A stretch of DNA of 64,000 nucleotides from Formosa algae (GTDB lineage: Bacteria > Bacteroidota > Bacteroidia > Flavobacteriales > Flavobacteriaceae): positions 1-64,000 of the forward strand of contig NZ_LMAK01000078.1 in the NCBI RefSeq assembly GCF_001439665.1, in the 5' to 3' direction. The position numbers were made by a program, and so were the translations under genes. The notes beneath the pieces are model-generated. The model made no database searches. It was given only the letters and a program-made list of their open reading frames with translations, and was not told where the DNA came from. This document shows, piece after piece, positions 16,028-24,689 of the stretch. Within the stretch, counting starts at the first letter, position 1. Every line of letters starts with the position of its first letter.

Positions 16028-16924
16028 ATGAAAAACCTACTTCAAATAATAATTCTGATATTTAGTTCAACCTTGTTTGGACAAGATTATTATGAAGTCG
16101 ACCTATCCAGAGAAAAACCTAATCTTAAAAATGTTGTTTTAAAAACAAAGACCTTAAGAGATTCAACTGGAATTACAGACTACATTTCAAATATTCAGAT
16201 TTATGACAAAAATGGAATTTCAACATTGGAATTTGATTTGAATAAAAAAGGAGATACTTTAGAAAAAATAACTACTTCTTTTCCTGATAAATATTCTGAA
16301 TTACAAATACATAGTTATTCAAATGCAAAAAGCGACACAGCATATTATTACTATAACAAAAACAACTTTGAGAAAAAGGAAATTTGGAAATGGGGAGATA
16401 ATAATGAAACTGACACTTATGAATTCTTCTTTGACGAAAACAATAGACTTCTAAAGCAAGAAGTTTACTTCGGAGTTGAAAAATCCTGGGATACTCTGAT
16501 ATACAAAAATGACCGAATTACAACAGTTCTTTCCTACGATGACACATTTGAGAGACAAGATTCAATTTCTTATTTATACAACAAAAAAAATCATTTAGCC
16601 AAAATTTTTAAATTTAATTTGGCAAACGAATTACAAGAAACGCAGACTTTTAAAACCAATCAAAAAGGACAGTTTAAAGAAATAATAAAAGAGTTTAAAA
16701 CGTTCGAATGGTCAAAAGACAAAAGGAAACACATAATTCGAATGGAATATCATCTGAACGGAGAATTGAAAACAAAAATTGTAGAGGAATTTATAAATGA
16801 AACGTTAGAAAGTAAAAGCGAACTGAATTTTAACGAATTTGGACTTCTGGAAAAAATCAAAGTAGAAAATCTAACGAAAGGAACAACAAGTGAAAAGAAA
16901 ATTACTTTGCACAACCCCGTGTAA
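16028..16924 (+). CDS. Hypothetical secreted protein with YD-like strand repeats
   Basis: I place the start at ATG 16028 (MKNLLQIIILIFSSTLFGQ, a signal peptide); a TTG at 16016 lies in the repeat. The ~280-residue mature protein consists of repeated short beta units (YNKNNFEKKEIWKWGD, FFDENNRLLKQEVYFG, LYNKKNHLAKIFKF, FNEFGLLEKIKVENL), like the YD/RHS-type or toxin-41-repeat style proteins of Bacteroidota. It is probably periplasmic or surface exposed. Its stop lies in the next attC-like site, and the cassette boundaries match over 14 of 15 bases. Confidence 0.65.
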   Translation: MKNLLQIIILIFSSTLFGQDYYEVDLSREKPNLKNVVLKTKTLRDSTGITDYISNIQIYDKNGISTLEFDLNKKGDTLEKITTSFPDKYSELQIHSYSNAKSDTAYYYYNKNNFEKKEIWKWGDNNETDTYEFFFDENNRLLKQEVYFGVEKSWDTLIYKNDRITTVLSYDDTFERQDSISYLYNKKNHLAKIFKFNLANELQETQTFKTNQKGQFKEIIKEFKTFEWSKDKRKHIIRMEYHLNGELKTKIVEEFINETLESKSELNFNEFGLLEKIKVENLTKGTTSEKKITLHNPV

Positions 16925-17040
16925 AATTAATTGCTATTGCAAGCTTACTTACGAAAATCCTCGCGGATTTTATATTCGGTTTTTATTTGCTAAATTACAT
17001 GCTAAACCACGCAACGTATCATATACAAAACCATATGCAA
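16906..17040 (+). repeat. attC-like site 2.4 (type II)
   Basis: The site starts TTTGCACAACCCCGTGTA and ends CATATACAAAACCATATGCAA. The AAAATCC-TCGC-GGATTTT hairpin lies at 16954-16971. The right crossover GTT is damaged (CCATATGC). Confidence 0.7.
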
Positions 17041-17072
17041 TTAACCAAAAACACAACTAAAATTAGACTTTA

Positions 17073-17732
17073 ATGATTCAAAAATTAATTGAAAGAACCA
17101 ATACAACAGAATTTTATCAAGACTCTGATTTAAAGCTTGAATCGTACAATTATAATCCTTCCAGTAATACTTTAGAAATGTTTTTGTCAATTAACCAAAT
17201 CAGTTATGACATTCCAATTGAGTATGAAGAATGGAAATTAACTTGCATAAAAACCGAAAATTTTAATGGCTTCTTTAGTCAACGAATGCTACCCTATGTG
17301 AAATTAAAAGTTCTAAAAAATCATCCTTTGTTATTGAAATATCATGAAAATGAACTTGAATGCGAAATAAAAGGAAAACCAGAAAATGTAAATGAATTTA
17401 TTGGAGAACTTAGCAATGTTTTGGAAAAAGAAACAGGAAATTGGATTACAGTAAATGAATATTTTTGGAATAATGTAGAGTATTACAAAAAGTATTCTAA
17501 AAGAACTATTTGCATCCCAAAGTCTTTAGAGAAATCGATAAAAGAAGTTTGCAAAAAACATAAATTGAATTTTAGTGTAAATAATGAAATTATTGGAGAA
17601 GACAAAGGTTACGCTGACAAACCAAAAGCAAAAGTTCTAATCTTTGGAAATGAAGATGTAAGTCCTAATGACTTTTTTTTAAATCAACATTTTATAATTG
17701 CCGAGGAGTTTACCGCTGAACGAATTAAATAA
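17073..17732 (+). CDS. Hypothetical soluble protein, cassette of array 2
   Basis: The 219-residue product has no signal peptide and no membrane helix. It mixes beta strands (LEMFLSINQISYDIPIEYEEWKLTCI) with a helical middle and ends with an alpha/beta part (RTICIPKSLEKSIKEVCKKHKLNF, AKVLIFGNEDVSPNDFF). No family is recognised. It lies between sites 2.4 and 2.5. Confidence 0.65.
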   Translation: MIQKLIERTNTTEFYQDSDLKLESYNYNPSSNTLEMFLSINQISYDIPIEYEEWKLTCIKTENFNGFFSQRMLPYVKLKVLKNHPLLLKYHENELECEIKGKPENVNEFIGELSNVLEKETGNWITVNEYFWNNVEYYKKYSKRTICIPKSLEKSIKEVCKKHKLNFSVNNEIIGEDKGYADKPKAKVLIFGNEDVSPNDFFLNQHFIIAEEFTAERIK

Positions 17733-17736
17733 TAAT

Positions 17737-17864
17737 AACGGCATACAACAATGGCTATAAGTAATTGTTAGTTACAGCCTACTTACGAAAATCCTTAAAA
17801 ATTTTATATTCGGTTTTTATTTAAAAAATCAAGACCTTAAACCATACTCTAACACGTTAGCACC
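17737..17864 (+). repeat. attC-like site 2.5
   Basis: The site starts AACGGCATACAACAATGGCTATAAG, like site 2.1, and ends CTAACACGTTAGCACC. The type II centre is worn (GAAAATCCTTAAAAATTTT), and CGGTTTTTATTT matches sites 2.3 and 2.4. Confidence 0.65.
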
Positions 17865-17981
17865 AATTAGAACGCAACAAAATCAATAACTGGCATGAAT
17901 GTCGTAAAAATGTCGTATTTAAACCGTTATCAAAATGGTATTTTCATAATTAATTTTGCCATAAAATAAACGTTATTACTT

Positions 17982-18557
17982 ATGAACGAAATTGGGAAAA
18001 AAATTAGAGACGTTAGAAAGAAAAAAGGACTATCTCAAGAAGAGTTAGCTGAATCTGCAAAAATTAACTTGAGAACTATTCAACGGATTGAAAATAATGA
18101 AAGTGAACCAAGAGGAAAAACTCTGAATTTAATTTGCAAAGTTTTAGACTTAAATGCAGAAGACATTCTAGATTACGGAAAAAAAACCGACAAAAGCTAT
18201 TTAACTTACTTTCATTTGTCTGTATTATTGGGTCTTATTATTCCAATAGGAAATATAGTAATTCCATTTATCTTATGGATAACTAAGAAAGATAAAATAA
18301 TTGATTTGAAAGATATGGGAGCCAATCTTTTGAATTTTCAAATTATTTGGACTTTACTTGCTTTTTTTGGGTTAATAATTGGAGCATTTCTTAAGATTAC
18401 ACATTTAGAAATTGGTCCAGGAAATTTAATACTTTCATTATATTTTTGGCTTTTTCTTTATGTTATAAACATCATTTTACCAATAATATTTGCTATCAAA
18501 GTTAACAAAGGGCAAACAGGAAATTTTTATCCCAACATCATAAAATTAATAAAATAA
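17982..18557 (+). CDS. XRE-type regulator fused to a DUF4870-like membrane domain
   Basis: Residues 4-64 are a Cro/C1-type helix-turn-helix (IGKKIRDVRKKKGLSQEELAESAKINLRTIQRIENNESEPRGKTL). Residues ~75-190 hold four hydrophobic helices with the DUF4870-like LLGLIIPIGNIVIPFILWITKKD. The fusion would make a membrane-bound regulator. The signal is unknown. A clear relative lies in array 3 (42661-43278), so the same cassette family was captured twice or duplicated. Cassette boundaries GTTAGCACC and GGAGCTAAT pair at 7 of 9. Confidence 0.85.
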   Translation: MNEIGKKIRDVRKKKGLSQEELAESAKINLRTIQRIENNESEPRGKTLNLICKVLDLNAEDILDYGKKTDKSYLTYFHLSVLLGLIIPIGNIVIPFILWITKKDKIIDLKDMGANLLNFQIIWTLLAFFGLIIGAFLKITHLEIGPGNLILSLYFWLFLYVINIILPIIFAIKVNKGQTGNFYPNIIKLIK

Positions 18558-18559
18558 CT

Positions 18560-18698
18560 GGAGCTAATATCGTATAAAAATATTGATTAACTTAGTCCTT
18601 AATCAAGAGTTAGTATACTTTTGTAACTCCTGACTTTCCTGCGGAAAATCCTCGCATACAAAACAGCAACGTTCATTACACAAAACCGTTAGGCATAA
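18560..18698 (+). repeat. attC-like site 2.6
   Basis: The site starts GGAGCTAATATCGTATAAAAA and ends ACACAAAACCGTTAGGCATA. The centre, GACTTTCCTGCGGAAAATCC, is a mixed form with GGAAAATCC of type I and GACTTTCC of type II. Confidence 0.7.
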
Positions 18699-18707
18699 TT
18701 TAAAAAA

Positions 18708-19187
18708 ATGATACTGAAACACATTATACTGGGATTTATATTCGGAATTTCAATGTCCTTTATATCTTGGATAGTCGGAATGATTATCAACAGTATTCTT
18801 ATGAAAACGGCATATTACAAAAAGCTATCTAATCTGAATTTTATTAAAAGCAAATCTCTGAATAAAAATATCGGAATCAAATACTTTAAATGGATTGTAA
18901 AAAATACTTTTTTCAAATTTTTTAATCAGAAAATCAAATTAGAAAACAGAAATACCGACTTGACCGTAATTCGGAATGAAATGACTATCTCTGAAATAAG
19001 TCATTTAATCGGATTTATCTTTGTGACCATTTTTGCTATTTACAAAAGCATTGATGTGGGAATATTATTCGGATTGATAATGATGATTCCTAATGTTTTA
19101 ATGAACTTATACCCTTTATTATTACAACAGGAAAATAAAAGACGAATTGACAAAATGATGAAAAGAAAAACAAAAAACTGTAGCTAA
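18708..19187 (+). CDS. Hypothetical membrane protein, possibly CrtO-acyltransferase-like
   Basis: The 159-residue product has helices near residues 5-27, 95-113 and 118-140 and ends with NVLMNLYPLLLQQENKRR. This ending resembles the NxYPxLLQRxNRxR signature of glycosyl-diaponeurosporenoate acyltransferase-like membrane proteins; the match is from memory and weak. Its TAA stop at 19185-19187 lies in GCTAAC of site 2.7. Confidence 0.6.
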   Translation: MILKHIILGFIFGISMSFISWIVGMIINSILMKTAYYKKLSNLNFIKSKSLNKNIGIKYFKWIVKNTFFKFFNQKIKLENRNTDLTVIRNEMTISEISHLIGFIFVTIFAIYKSIDVGILFGLIMMIPNVLMNLYPLLLQQENKRRIDKMMKRKTKNCS

Positions 19188-19314
19188 CACCGTATAGTTA
19201 ATTGCTTTGTTCTTCCCTACTTACGACTATCCCTGCGGAATATTTTATTCGGTTTCTATTTACTAAATTAGGTGCTAAAACGCGCCACTAATCTTATACA
19301 AAACCGTTATAACC
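19179..19314 (+). repeat. attC-like site 2.7, last of array 2
   Basis: The site starts TGTAGCTAACACCGTATAG and ends CTTATACAAAACCGTTATAACC. The centre ACGACTATCCCTGCGGAATATTTT is worn, and CGGTTTCTATTTACTAAATTAGGTGC matches type II sites. The crossover GTT is intact. Confidence 0.65.
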
Positions 19315-19398
19315 AAATTATAACATACATACTACCTAAAAAGGCAACACTCGCAATCAAACATCCAAATTCACATACATAAAATCGCTACAATCCGA

Positions 19399-19752
19399 AT
19401 GCATATTAAAGACACCATAAATTATAACAACCGAAAATTCAGACCTGTACAGAACTCTGAACATGGAGAAACTACTAAAGACACCCTATTCGAATATATA
19501 CAAGAAGGAAACATTTTAACATCAACGTATTCAGGTGGAAAAATTATAAAAGGACATCTTATAGGTCTTGTAGATACCGTTGGAAACATAAATATGAGAT
19601 ACCATCAGGTTAATGAAAATGGCGTTTTAATGACTGGAGTTTGCAAATCTACACCAGAACGATTACCTAATGGAAAAATTCGACTTCATGAAAATTGGAC
19701 GTGGACTTCTGGTGATAAATCAAACGGTATATCAATTTTAGAAGAAATCTAA
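19399..19752 (+). CDS. Small conserved hypothetical protein (often labelled N-acetylglutamate synthase)
   Basis: The 117-residue product (FRPVQNSEHGETTKDTLFEYIQEGNILTSTYSGGKIIKGHLIGLVD, RYHQVNENGVLMTGVC, ENWTWTSGDKSNGISILEE) belongs to a family of small beta-barrel proteins in Bacteroidota and Firmicutes. Databases often call them N-acetylglutamate synthase, without a GNAT fold that I can see, so I do not accept that name as function. It follows the last clear attC-like site of array 2; no site closes it on the right. Confidence 0.7.
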   Translation: MHIKDTINYNNRKFRPVQNSEHGETTKDTLFEYIQEGNILTSTYSGGKIIKGHLIGLVDTVGNINMRYHQVNENGVLMTGVCKSTPERLPNGKIRLHENWTWTSGDKSNGISILEEI

Positions 19753-20255
19753 AAATCAAAATGAATACAGAGTGTGCAATCTTCTCAACATTTTCACATA
19801 CTTACTTAGTCGTTATCTATTCTTACTCCTAAAAGGCTCTACGCCTCTTTGTCCCTAGCTAATTCCAATAAAAACCCTTTTCAAAATATACAAAAATGCA
19901 TTACCAAATTTGAACACATGGAATTAAAATCAATTCAGGATAATGGCGTAATGTAAACCTTTAAATATATAAACACGACCAACAAAATAATAGATCTTGA
20001 CTTTAGGCCTATAATGGTTAAGTTAAAAAACCCTACACAGTAGCACTAAACACAGATAATTACAGTCTACGAGTAAACAAGTTAGACCAAATTATGGTAT
20101 TTTTAGAATTATTTTTAACTGAATAATCCAGGTAGGATGCTCTTTAGCGTAAAGAGATTAGGAACAAAAAAAAAGAAACCATAAAAACAAAAACCGATGT
20201 CCTATTTTAACACTCTCAATCGTCATAAAGGTATAAACATAACATATTAGAAACT
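19753..20255. other. 503-bp intergenic region with upstream box 3
   Basis: 19753-20040 shows no credible gene on either strand: the frames are short and broken. The only recognisable parts are upstream box 3 at 20056-20110 and a hairpin CTCTTT-AGCGT-AAAGAG near 20140-20156, at the place of the leader palindrome in other copies. Confidence 0.5.
20056..20156 (+). promoter_or_regulatory. Conserved upstream box 3, before the YCII-ECF operon
   Basis: TTACAG begins at 20060 and GTATTTTTAG at 20097, 37 bp apart, as in the other boxes. CCAAATTATG precedes the second block. It is followed by a short hairpin and then, about 100 bp later, by ATG 20256. Confidence 0.5.
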
Positions 20256-20600
20256 ATGAAAGAATTTATGATGATTTTCAGAAATGAAAAAACGGATCAA
20301 CCCAAACCTTCTCCAGAACAAATGCAAGCCATGATTAAACAATGGCAAGATTGGATTGGCGGTATCGCAGCACAAGGAAAATTTGTAAGCACTAATGCTT
20401 TGGGGTACGAAGGACAGACGGTAAACGCAAGCGGCGTTGTAAGCGATGGACCTTATGCCGAAATAAAAGAAATAGTTGGAGGCTACATTATTGTAAAAGC
20501 AGAGAATCTTGTCGACGCTGTAACACTTTCTGAAGGTTGCCCAACACTTCTTATGGGTGGAAAAATAGAAGTACGGGATGTTATGCTAATTAATTTATAA
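20256..20600 (+). CDS. YCII/DGPF-domain protein
   Basis: The 114-residue product is a YCII-related (DGPF) protein: MKEFMMIFRNEKT, a Gln/Trp-rich helix (AMIKQWQDWIGGIAAQG) and SDGPYAEIKEIVGGYIIVKA with the DGP motif. These proteins form dimeric ferredoxin-like folds and are typically encoded beside ECF42-group sigma factors, exactly as here: the sigma gene is two genes downstream. The reaction is unknown. Confidence 0.85.
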   Translation: MKEFMMIFRNEKTDQPKPSPEQMQAMIKQWQDWIGGIAAQGKFVSTNALGYEGQTVNASGVVSDGPYAEIKEIVGGYIIVKAENLVDAVTLSEGCPTLLMGGKIEVRDVMLINL

Positions 20601-20601
20601 G

Positions 20602-21060
20602 ATGGCTTTACCAAATATATTTAACAAAGAAGTTTCAGAGACAGTCATTCACCGTATTAACAATCTAAAACCCGATACACAACCCCAGTGGGGAAAAATG
20701 AATGTTTCAGAAATGTTAGCACATTGCAACGTTACCTACGAAATGGTTTATGAGAACAAACATCCGAAACCAAACTTTTTTATGAAAGCTATAATGACAG
20801 CCTTTATAAAAAAAATCGTGACTAATGAAACACCATATAAACGCAACGGACAAACGGCACCTGCGTTTAAAATTACTGATAGCAGACACTTTGAAACAGA
20901 AAACAAACGGTTAATTAATTACATTGCCAAAACACAAGAGTTAGGGGCAGATCATTTCGACAATAAAGAGTCGCACGGATTTGGGACATTAAGCATAACC
21001 GAATGGAATAACATGTTTTACAAACACTTAGACCATCATTTAACTCAATTTGGAGTGTAA
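20602..21060 (+). CDS. DUF1569/DinB-like protein
   Basis: The 152-residue helical product has histidines arranged as in DUF1569, a DinB-like four-helix family: MNVSEMLAHCNVTYEMV, HFDNKESHGFGTLSITEWNNMFYKHLDHHLTQFGV. The His triad (HC, HG, HHL region) may bind a metal. It starts one base after the YCII gene and ends six bases before the sigma gene, so it belongs to the same operon. Confidence 0.75.
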   Translation: MALPNIFNKEVSETVIHRINNLKPDTQPQWGKMNVSEMLAHCNVTYEMVYENKHPKPNFFMKAIMTAFIKKIVTNETPYKRNGQTAPAFKITDSRHFETENKRLINYIAKTQELGADHFDNKESHGFGTLSITEWNNMFYKHLDHHLTQFGV

Positions 21061-21066
21061 TACTTT

Positions 21067-22302
21067 ATGCAAGACAAGGAACTTATTCCACAACTATTTA
21101 AAACAGAGTATAGAAAAATTATTTCTGTACTCTGTAAGTTGTTTGGCATAGAACAAATAGAAATTGCTGAAGATATTGCAAACGATACTTTTCTATTAGC
21201 TTCCGAAACTTGGGGTTTAAAAGGAATTCCCGAAAACCCTAAAGCTTGGCTTTATACAGTAGCAAAAAATAAAACGAAAGATTATTTTAGAAGAAAGAAA
21301 CGCTTTACCGAAAACATTGCTCCCGAACTTAAAAACAAGCAATCCTGTACTCAAGAAATAGAACTAGACCTATCTGAAGCAAATATTAAGGATAGTGAAT
21401 TGCAAATGTTGTTTGCTGTTTGTAATCCTATTAATAGTAATGAATCACAAATCGCCCTTGCTTTAAAAATACTCTGCGGCTTTGGTATAGATGAAATTGC
21501 CAACGCACTTTTAAGTACAAAAGAAAACATCAATAAAAGGTTATATAGAGCTAAACATAACTTAAGAGTGCATAATGTAGATTTATCGTTTCCGTCTAAT
21601 TCAAACTTAAAAAAACGTTTAGATAACGTACTTTCAATTCTGTACCTGCTATTTAATGAGGGTTATTATTCATCTACATCAAAGCACACCATTAGTAAAG
21701 ACATATGCTTTGAGGCCATGCGTTTACTTTATATCCTCACAGAAAACAACAAAACAAATATCCCAAAAGTGAATGCGTTAATGGCGCTGTTTTGCTTTCA
21801 TACGTCAAGGTTTGAAGCACGGTTTGACCAAGTTGGACTACAAGTGATTTATAAAGAACAAAACAAAAACAAATGGAATCTTGAACTCATTGCAAAGGGA
21901 GAAACCTATCTAAATATTTCGGCAAAGGGTCAGGAAGTATCAAAATATCATTTAGAAGCTGGTATTGCTTTTTGGCATACAAGATTAAATGTAGTTGAAA
22001 AGAAAAAATGGAATAACATTTTACAACTGTACAATAGACTTTTACAAATTGAATATTCTCCTATTACTGCATTAAACAGAACGTATGCTTTAGCCATGGC
22101 ACAACATAAAGAAATTGCATTAAAAGAAGCTTTAAAAATCGACTTAAAACAAAACCACCTTTACCATGTTCTTTTGGCGGAATTATACTGCGGAATAGAT
22201 AAACAAAACCAAATTGCGCATTTGGATTTAGCTATACATCTGACAAAAAACGAAAATGATAGAAAATTTTTGATACACAAGAAAGATAAAGTTAGTAATT
22301 AA
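21067..22302 (+). CDS. ECF42-type RNA polymerase sigma factor with C-terminal extension
   Basis: Residues 1-170 contain sigma region 2 (LFKTEYRKIISVLCKLFG, WLYTVAKNKTKDYFRR) and region 4 (ALKILCGFGIDEIANALLSTKENINKRLYRAKHNLR). Residues ~180-411 form the long helical extension with NEGYYSS, ALMALFCFHTSRFEAR and TPR-like repeats, typical of ECF42 (DUF6596) factors. These lack a classic anti-sigma factor and are thought to be controlled through the extension. The operon with YCII and DUF1569 genes agrees with that group. Confidence 0.9.
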   Translation: MQDKELIPQLFKTEYRKIISVLCKLFGIEQIEIAEDIANDTFLLASETWGLKGIPENPKAWLYTVAKNKTKDYFRRKKRFTENIAPELKNKQSCTQEIELDLSEANIKDSELQMLFAVCNPINSNESQIALALKILCGFGIDEIANALLSTKENINKRLYRAKHNLRVHNVDLSFPSNSNLKKRLDNVLSILYLLFNEGYYSSTSKHTISKDICFEAMRLLYILTENNKTNIPKVNALMALFCFHTSRFEARFDQVGLQVIYKEQNKNKWNLELIAKGETYLNISAKGQEVSKYHLEAGIAFWHTRLNVVEKKKWNNILQLYNRLLQIEYSPITALNRTYALAMAQHKEIALKEALKIDLKQNHLYHVLLAELYCGIDKQNQIAHLDLAIHLTKNENDRKFLIHKKDKVSN

Positions 22303-22450
22303 AGAAGTCTTTTGAATAAACTGAAATAAGTAAATATCGATTTTTCCGCTACAACACTTCAATAAACATCACCTTTAGTGATCTCATTTCAATTTAGCAA
22401 TAGTAAACAGTTGCTCGTAAATCATTACACTATAAGTCTAAAAACTCAGA

Positions 22451-22577
22451 TAATTACGGTTTTACAGTAAAGGCTGTATACCAAATTGTTTTATTTTTAG
22501 GGTTATGATTTAATCTACATGTCCTGACTAACGGTATAGGTATTTATAGCGTTTCAGGAAAAATAACAGATGTTAGA
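22451..22577 (+). promoter_or_regulatory. Conserved upstream box 4 with leader-like tail
   Basis: TTACGGTTTTACAGTAAA begins at 22454 and TTATTTTTAG at 22491, 37 bp apart, with CCAAATTGTT before the second. A tail with ACGGTATAGGTATTTATAG and AGATGTTAGAA (22570-22576) takes the place of the leader end. The gene start follows at 22590. Confidence 0.5.
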
Positions 22578-22589
22578 ATAAAGAACAGC

Positions 22590-23056
22590 ATGATAGAATT
22601 TATACTTTCAACTTTTGCAGAATTCGGGTTAATTCATCAAGATTATAAACATCAAAAACGAATAAGTAAAAAGGAAAAGGAAGATGGCATTAAAAGACCT
22701 TTTAAAAAATATGTTATGCAACCAAGTGTTTTAATATGTATTTCTGCTATAGTAATTGTAAGCATAGCTGTATTCTAATTATTACTTTTCAAAGGACTTA
22801 TACATTTCCAGAAAACACAAAAAAAGAAGTGTTGAAAATGAGCGAAAGAATGGAAAATTGGAATGAAAATTTAGGCCACTACCCAACAGATCTAAATGAA
22901 TTAATAGGAAATAGTCCAGCTAGGCAAGATTGGAAAAAAGATGCATGGAATAGAACATATGAATTTAAGATTTCTGAAAATGGTAAACAATTCTTAATAC
23001 GATCTGCTGGACCTGATGGAACATTTAATACGAAAGATGACATTATATCAGAATAA
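22590..23056 (+). pseudogene. GspG-like membrane protein split by a frameshift
   Basis: ATG 22590 opens a 62-residue frame (MIEFILSTFAEFGLI...QPSVLICISAIVIVSIAVF), a basic domain plus one helix, which stops at 22776-22778. The other frame continues from within the helix (LIITFQRTYTFPENTKKEVLKM) through YPTDLNELIGNSPARQDWKKDAWNRTYEF to SAGPDGTFNTKDDI at 23056, the C-terminal pattern of a GspG-like pseudopilin domain. A one-base change near 22770-22780 would join them into ~155 residues. It is a real frameshift or a sequence error. Confidence 0.6.
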
Positions 23057-23494
23057 AAAAAAATTAAGCATTTTAAGACTTTACATCATAAGCTTAGTCT
23101 GTATTGTAAGTTATGTTTTATTAGAAAACTCTAACATTATACTAGAACACTAGCTTAGACAACAAACCGCTTCAATTAGGCCTATAAAAACACAACCCAA
23201 TTGTTAGGGTAACTCCCTTTACGTTTTATATTGAAAAGCAAATTGTTTATCATTAAAATAACTATTGTAAACACTGAAACGTTTCGCTACACTATCCTAT
23301 TTAAAAGGATAAGATCGCTTCATGCAAAGGTCTTACCCAAAAAATGTTGTAATTACGGTTTTCCCGCAAAACAAATTCACCAAAATACTTTATGTTTATA
23401 ATTACTATTCTAAAAACAACATAACCAATGTTTTGCAGTATATTAGAAGAGCCCAACCTTTAAAAAAGAGTAACAACTTAACACTATATACAAT
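23057..23494. other. 438-bp intergenic region with box 5
   Basis: At 23053-23160 one frame reads KKKLSILRLYIISLVCIVSY and then VLLEN, a single membrane helix without a start codon, perhaps a remnant of a small gene. The rest to 23340 shows no gene. Box 5 and its leader-like tail fill 23351-23455. Confidence 0.45.
23351..23455 (+). promoter_or_regulatory. Conserved upstream box 5 with leader-like tail
   Basis: TTACGGTTTTCCCGCAAA begins at 23353 and TTATGTTTAT at 23390, 37 bp apart. The tail ATAACCAATGTTTTGCAGTA followed by TATTAGAAGAGCC lines up with the array leaders, except that the crossover GTT reads GAG. It precedes the TlpA-like gene by about 45 bp. Confidence 0.5.
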
Positions 23495-24628
23495 ATGAAA
23501 ATTAAAACGTATGCAACCATTACACTCGGACTATTGATTTTGACGTCTTGTAATCAACCAAAACGTAATCCCAAAGCTTTTACTTTAAATGGAAAGATAG
23601 AAGGTTCTAATACTGAATATGTAATCTTAAGTTACCGTGACAGTTCCGACGTTTACATTTCCGATACATTGCCAATAGTAGATCAATCTTTTTCAGCAGA
23701 AGGTTATCTAATGCATACGTCTATGGTTGGATTATCAACTAACTTAAGTGAAAATAGTATGGAAGATCCTAATCGTTTAAAGTTTTTTTTAGAACCAACC
23801 GAAATTGATATAAAACTAAAGGAAGGGGAATTCCCAAATGCAAAAATAAGTGGTTCGAAAACTCAAGTTGAAAGTGAAGAATTAAATGAAACCATTGAAC
23901 CATTACAGGTAAAAGCGACTGAAATACATAATATTAATACGTCTTCTAAACAACTAAAAAAACTAAACAATGACATTAAAGATATAAAAATTCAATATGT
24001 TGTTAACCACCCCAAATCGTACTTAAGCGCCTCCATAATAAGTTTCTACCAATACTCGCTACCTACAGATTCTCTATCTATGCTATTTTCTAATCTTGAT
24101 CCAAAACTAAAAGAATCATATTATGGTGTAGAAATCGAAAAGACTATTCAGGAGAGAATAAACAAGTACATTGTTAGTTCGGGAGATATTGCACCAAACT
24201 TTTCTAAAGAGAATAGTGATGGCGACATTTTAACTCTTAATCAATTTAAAGGAAAAACGGTATTATTAGATTTTGGGGCAGATTGGTGTTTACCATGTAA
24301 AAAAGAAATTCCTCAAGTAAAAAAAATCTATGACGAATACCATGCAAAAGGGTTGGAAATTATTGGTGTTTCGTATGACAGGGATAAAACTATTTGGAAG
24401 GAATATATAAAAAATGAAGAGTTAAATTGGCACCATGTTAATAATGGTATGCCCAAAGAAAATCAGGGAGTCTCTATTAGTAAATTATATGAGGTACCAG
24501 CTATCCCAACATACATCCTTATCGATGAAAAAGGTATTATAGTTGATCGTTATCGAGCTTCTGATGAGGAGAACAAAAGCTTAGATGATTTAGAAAATAA
24601 ACTAAACACATTGTTAACTTCGAAATAA
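23495..24628 (+). CDS. TlpA-family thiol-disulfide reductase lipoprotein
   Basis: A lipoprotein signal (LLILTSCNQ, Cys near residue 19) is followed by a DUF4369 domain (FTLNGKIEGSNTEYVILSYRD) and a helical linker, then a thioredoxin-like domain from ~235: FKGKTVLLDFGADWCLPCKKEIPQVKKIYDEYHAKGLEIIGVSYD. The WCLPC dithiol and the cis-Pro region VPAIPTYILID mark a working TlpA/ResA-type oxidoreductase in the periplasm. It probably reduces disulfides of outer-envelope proteins or cytochromes; the partner is unknown. Confidence 0.9.
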   Translation: MKIKTYATITLGLLILTSCNQPKRNPKAFTLNGKIEGSNTEYVILSYRDSSDVYISDTLPIVDQSFSAEGYLMHTSMVGLSTNLSENSMEDPNRLKFFLEPTEIDIKLKEGEFPNAKISGSKTQVESEELNETIEPLQVKATEIHNINTSSKQLKKLNNDIKDIKIQYVVNHPKSYLSASIISFYQYSLPTDSLSMLFSNLDPKLKESYYGVEIEKTIQERINKYIVSSGDIAPNFSKENSDGDILTLNQFKGKTVLLDFGADWCLPCKKEIPQVKKIYDEYHAKGLEIIGVSYDRDKTIWKEYIKNEELNWHHVNNGMPKENQGVSISKLYEVPAIPTYILIDEKGIIVDRYRASDEENKSLDDLENKLNTLLTSK

Positions 24629-24689
24629 TTAACAATTCAGAAATAAAATTACAACCAATAACGTTCTACGATATAAGACAATTAAAAAA

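Noticed and set aside
23053-23160. Small membrane gene reading KKKLSILRLYIISLVCIVSY
   Set aside because: There is no start codon and no ribosome binding site; kept only as a possible remnant in the intergenic note.
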